A stretch of DNA of 64,000 nucleotides from Vibrio vulnificus NBRC 15645 = ATCC 27562. GTDB lineage: Bacteria > Pseudomonadota > Gammaproteobacteria > Enterobacterales > Vibrionaceae. How positions within the stretch are numbered: position 1 is the stretch's first letter; each line of letters starts with the position of its first letter. Both the position numbers and the translations under genes were made by a program. Below are positions 1 through 9,159 of the stretch, one piece after another. The stretch spans positions 372,001-436,000 of the forward strand of contig NZ_CP012882.1 in the NCBI RefSeq assembly GCF_002224265.1. The letters run 5' to 3'. Below the pieces are notes generated by a model. It was not told where the DNA came from. It saw nothing but the letters and a program-made list of their open reading frames with translations, and ran no database searches.

Positions 1-401
1 TCTTGATTGATGGCGCGACCATTGGCAACTTGTTGGAAAAACTCACCAACCGCCATGAGCTGGGTGACTTAGAACGCCACCGCGCACTGCAATTGATGAA
101 AGACATCTCTTCTAATCAGCGCAGCCGATCGGTTCACTTTGACGAAGAATTTGTCGAGAAACTGGTCACCCACCCGAATGTACCTGAGTTAGTGCGCACC
201 AGCCCACTGACACAAAGAGAGTGGCAAGTGCTGGGCTTGATCTATTCTGGCTTTAGTAACGAGCAGATCGCCCAAGAGCTCGATGTCGCGGGCACCACCA
301 TCAAAACCCACATCCGCAACTTGTATCAAAAACTCAATATCGCCAACCGTAAAGAAGCGGTCACCACCGCAGAGAACCTCTTGCAGTTGATGGGGTATTA
401 A
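1..401 (+). CDS. malT: MalT, maltose regulon activator, C-terminal part (5' end outside window)
   Basis: This is the C-terminal ~132 residues of a LuxR-type regulator; the frame is open to the window edge, so the gene starts upstream. The last ~65 residues form a GerE/LuxR helix-turn-helix: [20 protein letters not shown], then the recognition helix region [15 protein letters not shown]. MalT is the ATP- and maltotriose-dependent activator of maltodextrin genes, and the many mal-type genes in this window are its expected targets. The reading as MalT rather than another LuxR protein rests on the sequence style and on context, because the ATPase and sensor domains lie outside the window. A hairpin terminator follows about 35 bases after the stop. 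Confidence 0.85.
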   Translation, partial: LIDGATIGNLLEKLTNRHELGDLERHRALQLMKDISSNQRSRSVHFDEEFVEKLVTHPNVPELVRTSPLTQREWQVLGLIYSGFSNEQIAQELDVAGTTIKTHIRNLYQKLNIANRKEAVTTAENLLQLMGY

Positions 402-435
402 ATACTCCCGATATCAGATAATAGTTACAACACTC

Positions 436-463
436 AAAAGCCGATCAATCGATCGGCTTTTTT
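436..463 (+). terminator. Terminator of malT
   Basis: An 11-bp stem (AAAAGCCGATC paired with GATCGGCTTTT) with a four-base loop is followed by further T residues. It lies just after the malT stop and has the form of a Rho-independent terminator. Confidence 0.85.
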
Positions 464-721
464 CTTTCATCAGTCAAATCCGTTACGAACGTTCAACTCT
501 GTTTATCGCGCTATCGAATCCCCAACAAAATTGAATATAACCGATTGATATTGTTTACTATCTAGTCAAATTTATAAAAAATCACATCAAAATCACACTT
601 AGATAAATTATTTAGGTGAATTCGACTCGGTTTGATTATTATCGAGAAATAATGAGTTTCATTCTCATTTGATCAGTAAGACAGCAAAGCGACATAGAAT
701 AGGTATCCGAAAAACTAAATC
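464..721 (+). promoter_or_regulatory. AT-rich upstream region of the immunity-like gene pair
   Basis: This non-coding stretch between the malT terminator and the first Imm49-like gene is AT-rich and must contain the promoter of the tandem pair. I see no palindromic operator and no convincing single -35/-10 pair. Confidence 0.4.
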
Positions 722-1759
722 ATGAACATACGAACAAAACCGCACCATAAATTTTCGCTGTACATGGGTGACAATCGTTCAGATTATTCCGAGTGTGAAA
801 TCGACAGTATACAATTTAATATTCATAATTTTGACATGTATACCTCAAACTCTACTTACATACAGAACTATGCCGCTTCCGACGATATTTTCTATCGAAT
901 AGCAAGCGCTATTCTTTTGCATTGGTCTCGGCCCGCAATTCAATATTTGATTGGTTCGGCGTCAGAGCTGGCTAAGATGCATTGGGCGATTCACTGCCAG
1001 CCGAACCAGACCATTGAGGTGGACTATTTTACCCAGCGCTTGCAAGTCACCACAGTAGAAAAGCAGCACGATTACAACAGCTACGACTCTTTGATTCATT
1101 GGTTGGATGGCGCAAGCATGGCGATTTTAGCTGATAACCCACAGGCGAAAGCGCAGATCAACGCCGTTCCCGCTCATGAAATCTCACGGAAAACAGACCT
1201 CACCGATTTTCGTCCGATTGAACAAGATTTCTTTCACTTGTTTAAGGCGTTTTTGTTTGGTGAGCAAAACAAGGAGCAACAGGCCGCACTGCTGCAAGCG
1301 GTGGTTCCCTACCTCACCAGTGAGTTAATTGCGGAAAAAGGCCACCCTTACTGGATGGATTATTATGAGTTTCTTATTTTTCCGCTCTACAGCCTGATTG
1401 CGATTAGCTGGGGATTTGAAGCAACACCGCTAGACCAAGCGGTGGAAGCGTCTATCGAGGCCAACTATCAATGGTATGCCTATTTTGCCGAACAAAATGG
1501 CGGCAAAACCGGAGAAGAGAGCTTGCACCTTAATGACCGTAGCTGCTTGTTTCACAACATTCTCACCGCGTTTTTAAAGGTGCACTACCAACAAACGGGT
1601 GAAACGCCAAGCTTCGATTCGCTCTACACGCCGATGTGGTTGATCAAAGGCGAAGGCCCAAGCTTTGAAGCGCTCAAGGCCAACCCGCCCGAGTTCACCG
1701 TTGAATCCGTGTTAGCCGAATCCTTGGGTTGCAAGGGCAACAAGCACTCATCTCTTTGA
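722..1759 (+). CDS. Imm49-like immunity protein, copy 1
   Basis: A 345-residue soluble protein without signal peptide or membrane segments, rich in helix-forming and aromatic residues. The C-terminal part (a LFHNILTAFL helix, then SFDSLYTPMWL) resembles the Imm49 family of polymorphic-toxin immunity proteins; this is recalled family knowledge and tentative. From about residue 64 to near the end it is almost identical to the next gene, while the first ~63 residues differ clearly. Its C-terminus is 12 residues longer than that of copy 2 because copy 2 has a TAG where this copy has TCC. No toxin gene adjoins, so it would be an orphan immunity gene. Start ATG with no strong ribosome binding site. 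Confidence 0.55.
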   Translation: MNIRTKPHHKFSLYMGDNRSDYSECEIDSIQFNIHNFDMYTSNSTYIQNYAASDDIFYRIASAILLHWSRPAIQYLIGSASELAKMHWAIHCQPNQTIEVDYFTQRLQVTTVEKQHDYNSYDSLIHWLDGASMAILADNPQAKAQINAVPAHEISRKTDLTDFRPIEQDFFHLFKAFLFGEQNKEQQAALLQAVVPYLTSELIAEKGHPYWMDYYEFLIFPLYSLIAISWGFEATPLDQAVEASIEANYQWYAYFAEQNGGKTGEESLHLNDRSCLFHNILTAFLKVHYQQTGETPSFDSLYTPMWLIKGEGPSFEALKANPPEFTVESVLAESLGCKGNKHSSL

Positions 1760-1778
1760 CTATAAGCAAGGCTGAACC

Positions 1779-2786
1779 ATGAATACACTCCTAAAACCAC
1801 ACCACAAGTTCACGTATTACATGATTGAGAATCGTACTGATTACACCATCTGGGGAATTGAAGATATTCACTTTTATCGTGCTTCTTTTGAAAAGAATTC
1901 ATCAAACTCAACCTACATCCAGAATCATGCAGCGTCAGCGACAGTTTATCATGCAATAGCGCGCGCAATTCTTTTGCATTGGTCTCGGCCCGCGATTCAA
2001 TATTTGATTGGTTCGGCGTCAGAGCTGGCTAAGATGCATTGGGCGATTCACTGCCAGCCGAACCAGACCATAGAAGTGGACTATTTTACCCAGCGCTTGC
2101 AAGTCACCACAGTAGAAAAGCAGCACGATTACAACAGCTACGACTCTTTGGTTCATTGGTTGGATGGCGCAAGCATGGCGATTTTGGCTGATAATCCACA
2201 GGCGAAAGCGCAGCTCAACGCCGTTCCCGCTCATGAAATCTCACGGAAAACAGACCTCACCGATTTTCGTCCGATTGAACAAGATTTCTTTCACTTGTTT
2301 AAGGCGTTTTTGTTTGGTGAGCAAAACAAGGAGCAACAAGCCGCACTGCTGCAAACAGTGGTTCCCTACCTCACCAGTGAGTTAATTGCTGAAGCTGAAA
2401 AAGGCGAACCTTACTGGATGAATTACTATGAGTTTCTTATTTTTCCGCTCTACAGCCTGATTGCGATTAGCTGGGGATTTGAAGCAACACCGCTAGACCA
2501 AGCGGTGGAAGCGTCTATCGAGGCCAACTATCAATGGTATGCCTATTTTGCCGAACAAAATGGCGGAAAAACCGGAGAAGAGAGCTTGCACCTTAATGAC
2601 CGTAGCTGCTTGTTTCACAACATTCTCACCGCATTTTTAAAGGTGCACTACCAACAAACGGGTGAAACACCAAGCTTCGATTCGCTCTACGCGCCGATGT
2701 GGTTGATCAAAGGCGAAGGCCTAAGCTTTGAAGCGCTCAAGGCCAACCCGCCCGAGTTCACCGTTGAATCCGTGTTAGCCGAATAG
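1779..2786 (+). CDS. Imm49-like immunity protein, copy 2
   Basis: A 335-residue paralogue of the preceding gene, 19 bases downstream and probably co-transcribed. The first ~63 residues are diverged (but still alignable, e.g. KPHHKF near the start and SNSTYIQN), whereas the remainder differs by only a handful of residues plus a two-residue insertion (EAEKGEPY against EKGHPY). This mosaic pattern suggests a recent tandem duplication or gene conversion that spared the N-terminal region. A bidirectional terminator lies directly after it, separating it from the convergent glucanotransferase gene. The immunity function is inferred from family resemblance only. Confidence 0.55.
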   Translation: MNTLLKPHHKFTYYMIENRTDYTIWGIEDIHFYRASFEKNSSNSTYIQNHAASATVYHAIARAILLHWSRPAIQYLIGSASELAKMHWAIHCQPNQTIEVDYFTQRLQVTTVEKQHDYNSYDSLVHWLDGASMAILADNPQAKAQLNAVPAHEISRKTDLTDFRPIEQDFFHLFKAFLFGEQNKEQQAALLQTVVPYLTSELIAEAEKGEPYWMNYYEFLIFPLYSLIAISWGFEATPLDQAVEASIEANYQWYAYFAEQNGGKTGEESLHLNDRSCLFHNILTAFLKVHYQQTGETPSFDSLYAPMWLIKGEGLSFEALKANPPEFTVESVLAE

Positions 2787-2800
2787 TTGGGTTGCAAGGT

Positions 2801-2832
2801 AAAAATCCGATAGCCATCGCTATCGGATTTTT
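2801..2832. terminator. Bidirectional terminator between immunity pair and cgt
   Basis: A perfect 14-bp stem (AAAAATCCGATAGC with its complement) around the loop CATC. It starts with an A-run and ends with a T-run, so it can stop transcription arriving from either side of this convergent gene pair. Confidence 0.9.
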
Positions 2833-2875
2833 CTTAAGTAAATGTTTATCCAAGCATTAATAGCGTAGCTTAAGG

Positions 2876-4846
2876 CTAGAAAGCACCTTGGGTGGCATTG
2901 CTACTGCTGCTCAGTTTATTGTTTGCACCAGATTGCCAAACCACGTTCAACGCCGGATTAGTTTCATCCCGTTTTAGGCACTTCCACTCAATATTTTGCG
3001 CCGCTGGTACGCTAATCGTTGCACCCCACGTTGGGTACTGAGCTGGGTCAAGCTTCACTGCACCTGAGGCAGCCCAGTTACCAAGCTGCGCAACACTGCC
3101 GACCGCGTAAACGCTTTGACCAAGATTAGTGTAGCCGTTGTAGCAAGTGAAAGTGACACTTTTCAACGTTGGATCTATGCTACCACTGCCTGTGGCATGC
3201 AGTACTACTGCTTGGTTCTGTGCTAAATGGAACGTTGCCTGTCCACCACTCACGTTGATACTTTCGTCACCAATCAAACTGATGTGGCTACCGTCTTTTA
3301 GTGACAAGTTACTGACCGTGATAGAGGTTGCTGGCCCTCTGTTGAGTGCCACCGTCACCACATCATCACCTTCTTGACGCTCATACACCAATACGTCGTC
3401 ATTGACCCAGCGTTGAGTATAGCTACCACGTTGGATGGCCAAGCTTTTTTTGCGCAGTGCCGTCAACGCCTGAATGATCTTAAAGGCGTCAGTATCCTGG
3501 TTGAAGCTTGGCATTTTTTCTCGGTTGTAAGGATCGCTTCCCACCTGACCAAACGCGTTTTGCGTAAAGTTGGCGGTGTAATGTTCGGTGCCATAGTAAA
3601 TCGCAGGAATACCTCGAACCGTCATAGTGGCCACCAAACCTAAGTTCACTCTTTGTTTCGCGAATGCTTCAGTTTGATTACCACCCGATTCGTTATTGCC
3701 TGGGCCAAAGGTTGAAGCATCTGACCGAAGTGCTGTGGAAATTCGTGCCATATCATGATTATCCATAAACACCACTTGCCAATCGTCACTGGTGAAAACA
3801 GATTTACGCGTTTCCAGATAGTTGTTCAGCGTTTTCATGCTGTTGCCCGGTCGGTTAGCGAGCACTCGCTCCATCGTATCTCTAAAGCCAAAATCTAGCA
3901 GTGCTGAACCAGAGGAGTTCGCATAGTCAATCGCATAACCATCAATACCTGTAGTTGTATTAGCACTAGCACCAAACCACTCGCCAAAGAAGTAGAACCC
4001 TTCACGGCCAAGAGTTTTACTGTAGTTGTAGATATCAGTAGTCCACTGTTGAATAAAAGACTTATCCATGTGTTTGATCGCATCAATACGAATGGCATCG
4101 ACACCCGCATCAATCCAACATTTTGAGCCATCAAGCAAATACTGATATACACTCTCATCCGATTGATTCAAGTCAGACAAGTTAAACAGGTTGTGATTAC
4201 GAACCTGATACCAGTTATTCCAGTCTGTTACCCCACCGTTATGGTGATACCAGTTGGTACCAGCCGCCACATCGGCATTGTAATCCGTGATGTACTTACC
4301 ATCGCGATACAAGGCGCCATATTCATTTTCATCGTTTCCGTTTGAGTGGTTTGGTGCGTAGTCAAGCACCAACTTCATGTTGTATTCCGCGCTATGCATT
4401 TTAGCGGTCAATTCTTTGAAATCGTCTAACGTCCCGAAGTGCTCATCCACACGGAAAAAATCTTTACCCCAGTATCCATGGTAGGCTGCCCCCCCATTAA
4501 CATCCAGATTGTCCGCATTATCAACTGGCGGAGTAATCCATATAGCTGTCACACCGAGTGACTTAAGATACGGTAATTAATTGATTAACCCACGGAGATC
4601 ACCACCAACATACTTTTTCAAGTTATTTGGATCGTACGTCGCAGGATTGCGACCAGCGTTGTTGCTCGCATCACCGTCACTAAAACGATCAAGGAAAACA
4701 AAATAAATGGTCTCCTGTCGAAAATCGAGAAACGAGCCCGGTTCCGCTTGTGTTGACGTATTAGCAAGTACAGTAGGGCTGCTAAAGAGCCCATTTGCGG
4801 CAATAGCAGCCAGTAGCGCACTGCAAAGCAAGGTGCGTTTTTTCAT
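2876..4846 (-). pseudogene. cgt: Cyclodextrin glucanotransferase gene with one in-frame stop (codon 90)
   Basis: The two open halves join in the same frame across a single TAA at 4577-4579, giving 656 codons, the length I recall for the Klebsiella oxytoca CGTase, which the sequence closely resembles throughout. An N-terminal signal peptide (MKKRTLLCSALLAAIAANGL) is followed by a GH13 barrel: nucleophile Asp in DAIRIDAIKHM (about residue 255), acid/base Glu in FFGEWFG (about 289) and the third Asp in MDNHDMAR (about 365). A C-terminal CBM20-like starch-binding domain starts near SVTFTCYNGY. The enzyme would be secreted and turn starch into cyclodextrins for the neighbouring uptake genes. The homologue has lysine where the stop is, so AAA or CAA to TAA is likely. 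Last gene of the leftward operon. The downstream part could only be made from an internal start without a signal peptide. Confidence 0.88.
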
Positions 4847-4884
4847 TGGAGATTCCCCCGTGGGTTGTGAAAATAATCCGGTGG

Positions 4885-6015
4885 TTATTCCCGGATGTTG
4901 GTTAAGTTCTTTTCACTGTAGAAATCAAAAATATGGCAAAACGCAGTGTTGAGATTAAAGCGCATCGGTTTACCGATATCTGCGGTCGTGATGGTTTGAT
5001 CGTTCACTCTGGCGATCAACTCTTTACCACCCACTTTAAAGTAGAGATATTTCTCATTACCCATATTTTCGACCACCGTTAATATTCCCTCAACGGCGTT
5101 AATTTTGTCACCAGGTGCAGCAACCCGGATATGTTCTGGACGAATACCAAAGCAGACTGGTTTGTCGATGTATTCGCTCAGCAACTTCTGCTTTTCCACT
5201 GGAATAAACATGCGAATCTCATTGCCTATTTCAATGTAAAGTTGGCCATTCTCTTCGCGGATCACGGTATCAATTAGGTTCATGGCAGGAGAGCCAATGA
5301 AGCTCGCTACAAACTTGTTAGCTGGAAAATTGTAAAGGTTCGCAGGCGTATCCACCTGCATGATTTTGCCTTGATTCAATACGCAAATGCGATCTCCTAG
5401 CGTCAACGCTTCTGTTTGATCGTGCGTCACATAGATCATGGTTGCAGGATTGCCTTCTTCTTTGAGCGATTGATGTAGTTGAGCAATTTTTACGCGCATC
5501 GACACACGCAATTTTGCGTCAAGATTGGACAACGGTTCGTCAAAAAGGAAAACATCAGGCTTACGCACTATCGCACGCCCCACAGCTACACGTTGGCGCT
5601 GTCCACCAGACATTTCTTTCGGTTTTCGATAAAGAAGATCGGTAATCTCCAGTTTCTCTGCAGCTTCTTCAACCCGTCGTTTGATCTCATCTTTAGGGCG
5701 CTTTTGCATTTTCAAACCAAAGGCCATGTTATCGAAGACCGTTTTATGTGGGTAAAGCGCGTAATTCTGAAACACCATCGCGATACCACGATCTTTCGGC
5801 GGTAAATCGTTCACCACTTGATTACCGATACGGATTTCACCACCTGAGATACTTTCAAGGCCCGCAATCATTCTCAACGTGGTAGATTTGGCACAACCCG
5901 ATGGGCCGACAAACACCATAAACTCACCTTCATGAATCTCTAAATCTATGCCATGGACAGCTTTGAAGCCGTTCTCATATTTTTTTTCTACTTTACGTAG
6001 GCTTACCGTTGCCAT
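4885..6015 (-). CDS. cymD: CymD/MalK-type ABC transporter ATPase
   Basis: A 376-residue sugar-import ATPase. Start chosen at [16 protein letters not shown] because GGAGAG lies about seven bases upstream; a longer frame exists but lacks a site. Visible motifs: Walker A region [13 protein letters not shown] (the invariant Gly before Lys is Ala), Q-loop FQNYALYPH, signature [14 protein letters not shown], Walker [11 protein letters not shown], and H-loop [17 protein letters not shown]-terminal TOBE/OB regulatory region follows (FGIRPEHIR). It would energise the CymF/CymG permease pair encoded in the divergent operon. Fourth gene of the leftward operon, preceded by two hairpins. A MalK role cannot be excluded, because these ATPases are often shared. 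Confidence 0.85.
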   Translation of the reverse strand: MATVSLRKVEKKYENGFKAVHGIDLEIHEGEFMVFVGPSGCAKSTTLRMIAGLESISGGEIRIGNQVVNDLPPKDRGIAMVFQNYALYPHKTVFDNMAFGLKMQKRPKDEIKRRVEEAAEKLEITDLLYRKPKEMSGGQRQRVAVGRAIVRKPDVFLFDEPLSNLDAKLRVSMRVKIAQLHQSLKEEGNPATMIYVTHDQTEALTLGDRICVLNQGKIMQVDTPANLYNFPANKFVASFIGSPAMNLIDTVIREENGQLYIEIGNEIRMFIPVEKQKLLSEYIDKPVCFGIRPEHIRVAAPGDKINAVEGILTVVENMGNEKYLYFKVGGKELIARVNDQTITTADIGKPMRFNLNTAFCHIFDFYSEKNLTNIRE

Positions 6016-6057
6016 GAATCTCTCCACATACCTCAGGGTATTCAAACAGGTTTTTCA

Positions 6058-6098
6058 TTTACCCAGACAGACTGAAAGCACCAATCTATCTGGGTAAA
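6058..6098 (-). other. Long intercistronic hairpin upstream of cymD
   Basis: On the leftward transcript TTTACCCAGATAGATTG can pair with CAGTCTGTCTGGGTAAA, a 17-bp stem with only G-U wobbles as imperfections, around a seven-base loop. No T-run follows, so it looks like an mRNA processing or stability element rather than a terminator. Confidence 0.7.
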
Positions 6099-6100
6099 TG

Positions 6101-6126
6101 TGACCACTCACCTTGATGAGCGGTCA
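6101..6126 (-). other. Second intercistronic hairpin upstream of cymD
   Basis: TGACCACTCA and TGAGCGGTCA form a 10-bp stem with one mismatch around a six-base loop. It sits next to the longer hairpin, between the lipoprotein stop and cymD. Confidence 0.6.
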
Positions 6127-6136
6127 AATCAACTCG

Positions 6137-6625
6137 CTATTGGCACTCCATCACCATCGCCCATTGCGGCTTCTTATCCGGCGACAGTTGAATCGTCCAC
6201 AAATACTTAGCATCTTTGGGCAAATACACGACGGTGTTTTTAGCAAAACCACCGCGTTTAAGCTCTTTAAGTTGCCCAACGGCCATTTCCATACCAGAAA
6301 CCGTGAACTGAGGTGTCCAACTCATGGTGGCAAATTGCAAGCTAACGTTACCTGCTTTTTCTTCGCTCACTACTTGGTAAATGCCATCTCCTTTGTAACC
6401 CATTTTACGGTTATCCATGTGAATCCACTGACCATCGGGGAAGGTACCCACAACAAATAACGACGGTTTAATTGGGCCACGCTCGCTTTCCAATGTTGGT
6501 AAACGGCAATCTGAAAAACGAGCATCCACATTGGTGAGTTCAGGAGCAGCTTGCTCTGGAGAAGTACTGGCACAACCGGCGAGAACCGTCGCTGTCACGG
6601 CGGCAATCAAAAAAGTACGTTTCAT
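6137..6625 (-). CDS. Small lipoprotein of the cyclodextrin operon
   Basis: A 162-residue protein whose start is set at MKRTFLIAAVTATVLAGCAS, a type II signal peptide with lipobox LAGC; an upstream in-frame ATG adds seven residues but spoils the signal. The mature part is a compact, probably beta-rich domain (SLFVVGTFPDGQWIHMDNRK, then ...GIYQVVSEEKAG) that reads like an early-set or carbohydrate-binding fold, which is only an impression. Residue +2 after the lipid Cys is Ala, so sorting to the outer membrane is expected. Third gene of the leftward operon. It may assist the porin or hold dextrins at the surface; function unknown. Confidence 0.75.
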   Translation of the reverse strand: MKRTFLIAAVTATVLAGCASTSPEQAAPELTNVDARFSDCRLPTLESERGPIKPSLFVVGTFPDGQWIHMDNRKMGYKGDGIYQVVSEEKAGNVSLQFATMSWTPQFTVSGMEMAVGQLKELKRGGFAKNTVVYLPKDAKYLWTIQLSPDKKPQWAMVMECQ

Positions 6626-6712
6626 AACAAATCCTTGAAAAATCAATTTTTACTCGATAACTGCTGAGCCCAACCCCTTGAGATCTCAGCGATGGTTGGT
6701 CCTCACCAGCCA

Positions 6713-7723
6713 TTAGGCTGATTTCTTGTCAAACAGCCGAGCAAACCAGCGTTTTTGCTCTGGCCGAGAAGCTTTCATGTGTTCGTATTGCTGGGTGATT
6801 TTGTTGAGTACCGCTAAGTTACGGTAATACGCTTTGGACTCTTTGGCGGGATAACCAAACAAATCGCTACCAGCAGGAAAGGAATGACTCACGCCAGATT
6901 TGGCTTTAATAACGGAGTGGCTCCCGATAATAATATGCCCCGCAGTGCCCACTTGCCCGTGAGCCACGACGTGATCTCCCATGATAGTGTGTCCCGCAAA
7001 ACCACACTGAGAGACTATCAGGCAGTGTTTGCCAAGACGACAGTCGTGACCAATCTGCACTTGATTATCGATTTTGCTACCTTGGCCGATTATCGTATCG
7101 CCTAATGTGCCACGGTCTATGGTGTTGTTACAGCCGATCTCAACATCATCTTCAATGACTACTCTACCGACACTTTCTACTCTTTGATATTGCCCGTCTT
7201 TGCCCGACATATATTCAAAGCTGTAGTTGCCAATAGAGTTGTTTGAATCAATGGTGACATTGTTACCAATAACCGTTCCTTCTTTAATCACTGTATTCGC
7301 GTGAATTGCCACGTTGTTACCAATGGTGACACCATTCATGATGCGAACACCGGGCATGAAGTGACAACCTTGACCAATATGGCAATGTTTTCCTATGTAG
7401 ACCCCTTCAATTGTTGAGGTATTTTCTTGATCAAAGAGCTGATATTTATGCACTTTGTAATATCGAAGCAACTGATTGAGCTTGTCGACTTCAAGCTGTT
7501 CAATGACCACATGAGCTTTGGCTGAACTCTGAAGAATGGCTTCAGGTCCAACCAATACGTCCGCTTGCGATTTAGATACCCACTTGAGATCTGACCGTGC
7601 AAAGACCACTGCAAGGCCACCCGTTTGCTGACTTTGTATCGGTCGAATGGTATCCACAATGATGGAACGATCTCCTTCAATACGGCCAGACAAACATTGT
7701 GCGATTTCTAAAACGGTTAGCAT
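6713..7723 (-). CDS. lpxD: LpxD-type UDP-3-O-acyl-glucosamine N-acyltransferase paralogue
   Basis: A 336-residue protein with the LpxD layout: an N-terminal UDP-sugar-binding domain (to about residue 100), a left-handed beta-helix of hexapeptide repeats (for example VTIGNNVAIHANTVI, VVIEDDVEIGCNNTI), and a C-terminal helix. The segment NQVQIGHDCRLGKHC carries the histidine expected at the active site. Family enzymes add the second acyl chain in lipid A synthesis. The housekeeping lpxD normally sits in the bamA-skp-lpxD-fabZ-lpxA cluster, so this is probably a second copy. It is the second gene of the leftward operon, between the porin and the lipoprotein, 33 bases from the porin. Whether it modifies lipid A or another sugar nucleotide is unknown. 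Confidence 0.85.
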   Translation of the reverse strand: MLTVLEIAQCLSGRIEGDRSIIVDTIRPIQSQQTGGLAVVFARSDLKWVSKSQADVLVGPEAILQSSAKAHVVIEQLEVDKLNQLLRYYKVHKYQLFDQENTSTIEGVYIGKHCHIGQGCHFMPGVRIMNGVTIGNNVAIHANTVIKEGTVIGNNVTIDSNNSIGNYSFEYMSGKDGQYQRVESVGRVVIEDDVEIGCNNTIDRGTLGDTIIGQGSKIDNQVQIGHDCRLGKHCLIVSQCGFAGHTIMGDHVVAHGQVGTAGHIIIGSHSVIKAKSGVSHSFPAGSDLFGYPAKESKAYYRNLAVLNKITQQYEHMKASRPEQKRWFARLFDKKSA

Positions 7724-7756
7724 GACGCCCCCTCATGAATTTGGTTGAACGCTGAG

Positions 7757-8794
7757 TTAAAAGCGGTACAAAGCTTGAAGATAGAGAGTATGCTGCTTTA
7801 GCTCACTCTCATTTTTAGCTTCCCATCCAGCCAGTTTACTTTTTTCTTCAATTTCATTCGCATACTCATATTCACCTTTTAGCAACCAGTTATCACCGAC
7901 TGCCTGTTCATAACCAAGCGTGGCTTTACGAATATCTTTAAAGTAATCAACATTGGCGTTGCCACCACCGCTGTTGGCAGCATTATTGGTTTCATTTTCA
8001 CCAACACGAACACGTGCGTAAAGAACACCCGCATCATCAAAACTGTATTGCACAATAGGTTCGATATACTTCTCAGTGAAGTCACTGATTTCATTTATGC
8101 CGCCACTAGCTTGGCGATCTTCGTTGTCTTTAATTTGGTAGTAAAATTCAACACCGAGCTCCCAACTCCCCAAGCGCTTGTATGGCTTAAATAGAATGCT
8201 GTAGCCTTCTTCGATGCGTTCCCCCCAAGCACTTTTATCTTCTTTGCTATAGAGATACTCAAGGTTCGAATAGAAACCCCAGTTGTAATCGTTGTTAAAG
8301 TAAGTGAGATAAGGACGTAAGCTGTGCTCGGCGAGCTCTTTACGCAAGCCCGTCACATAGGGTGAATACACTTTGCTCTTCGTGAACTCTAGATCGTAAA
8401 TCACCCCAGTCGCCCAACCATTGCTGAGGTCGAAGCCTTTGTTCAACGACACAAGATGTTTCATACCATCTTCGTTCTCGTGATACCCAGGCTCGACTTG
8501 AGAACGATCTTGTGTTTTCAGTGAATACAACGCGGTTAAGTTCCAACGCGCATTGTTGTAGTAGATACCAAAGACTTCGTTGGTGGTGGTTTTTTCTTTC
8601 TTCTTGTTGCCATTGAAACCATCCGTGACTTTATCTTCGTACTCGATAGAAGTACCAATATGGCCACCGAACTGTAAGGCTTCATCGAAGAAGCTGTTTT
8701 CTGCATCCAACCCACGACCACTGGCCGCAACTACGGATGAAGAAGAAAGAGCAAGCGCCGTTGCCACGGAGACAGAAATTAACGTTCTTTTCAC
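7757..8794 (-). CDS. OmpG-like outer membrane porin of the cyclodextrin locus
   Basis: A 345-residue outer-membrane protein. A signal peptide ([20 protein letters not shown], cleavage near VVAA) is followed by alternating aromatic/polar beta strands and a C-terminal strand ending in LYLQALYRF with the terminal Phe typical of outer-membrane barrels. It resembles monomeric OmpG porins, and by position it is the counterpart of CymA, the cyclodextrin channel of the Klebsiella cym cluster. It is the promoter-proximal gene of the leftward operon, and its promoter region is shared with the divergent binding-protein gene. The assignment to OmpG or CymA type is by resemblance; a channel for bulky glucans is the inferred role. 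Confidence 0.8.
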   Translation of the reverse strand: MKRTLISVSVATALALSSSSVVAASGRGLDAENSFFDEALQFGGHIGTSIEYEDKVTDGFNGNKKKEKTTTNEVFGIYYNNARWNLTALYSLKTQDRSQVEPGYHENEDGMKHLVSLNKGFDLSNGWATGVIYDLEFTKSKVYSPYVTGLRKELAEHSLRPYLTYFNNDYNWGFYSNLEYLYSKEDKSAWGERIEEGYSILFKPYKRLGSWELGVEFYYQIKDNEDRQASGGINEISDFTEKYIEPIVQYSFDDAGVLYARVRVGENETNNAANSGGGNANVDYFKDIRKATLGYEQAVGDNWLLKGEYEYANEIEEKSKLAGWEAKNESELKQHTLYLQALYRF

Positions 8795-8956
8795 GATAGG
8801 TCCTTATCAACCATTCAGGTTGTAAATCGTCTGTATTGTTTAGTTGAATTTTTAGTAGTTCACTGTGAACGCCTACTCATTCTTCAGCATGTAATTCTGT
8901 TTTTCCTCAATACTTTTCTTCAAATGAGATACCCATCACTTTCATCACCGAACTTA

Positions 8957-8972
8957 AGTGACATCAATCACA
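8957..8972. promoter_or_regulatory. CRP-like site
   Basis: AGTGA-CATCAA-TCACA matches nine of ten positions of the TGTGA-N6-TCACA consensus. It lies mid-way in the divergent promoter region and fits catabolite control of sugar uptake. Confidence 0.65.
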
Positions 8973-9088
8973 AAAATACACAAATATGCGTAAAGTAAAA
9001 TCAAATTGTGCGCACTTCTTGCCCACCAAAGTTACACCTATACACACATACCCATCCAGTAAGGCAATTACTTACCACAACAACCTTT

Positions 9089-9104
9089 GTTGAGAAAGAT
9101 CACA
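9089..9104. promoter_or_regulatory. Weaker CRP-like site
   Basis: GTTGA-GAAAGA-TCACA has a perfect right half and a three-of-five left half of the CRP consensus. It lies about 90 bases before the binding-protein start. Confidence 0.4.
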
Positions 9105-9159
9105 TTTAGACAGTATGAGCCGTGAATATTAATTGACTTAAAAATCGCCGCATCTAACC

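Noticed and set aside
4577-4579. Frameshift as the cause of the split glucanotransferase gene
   Set aside because: Codon-by-codon reading shows both halves in the same frame (GLIN-stop-LPYLKSLGV), so it is a single nonsense codon, not a frameshift.
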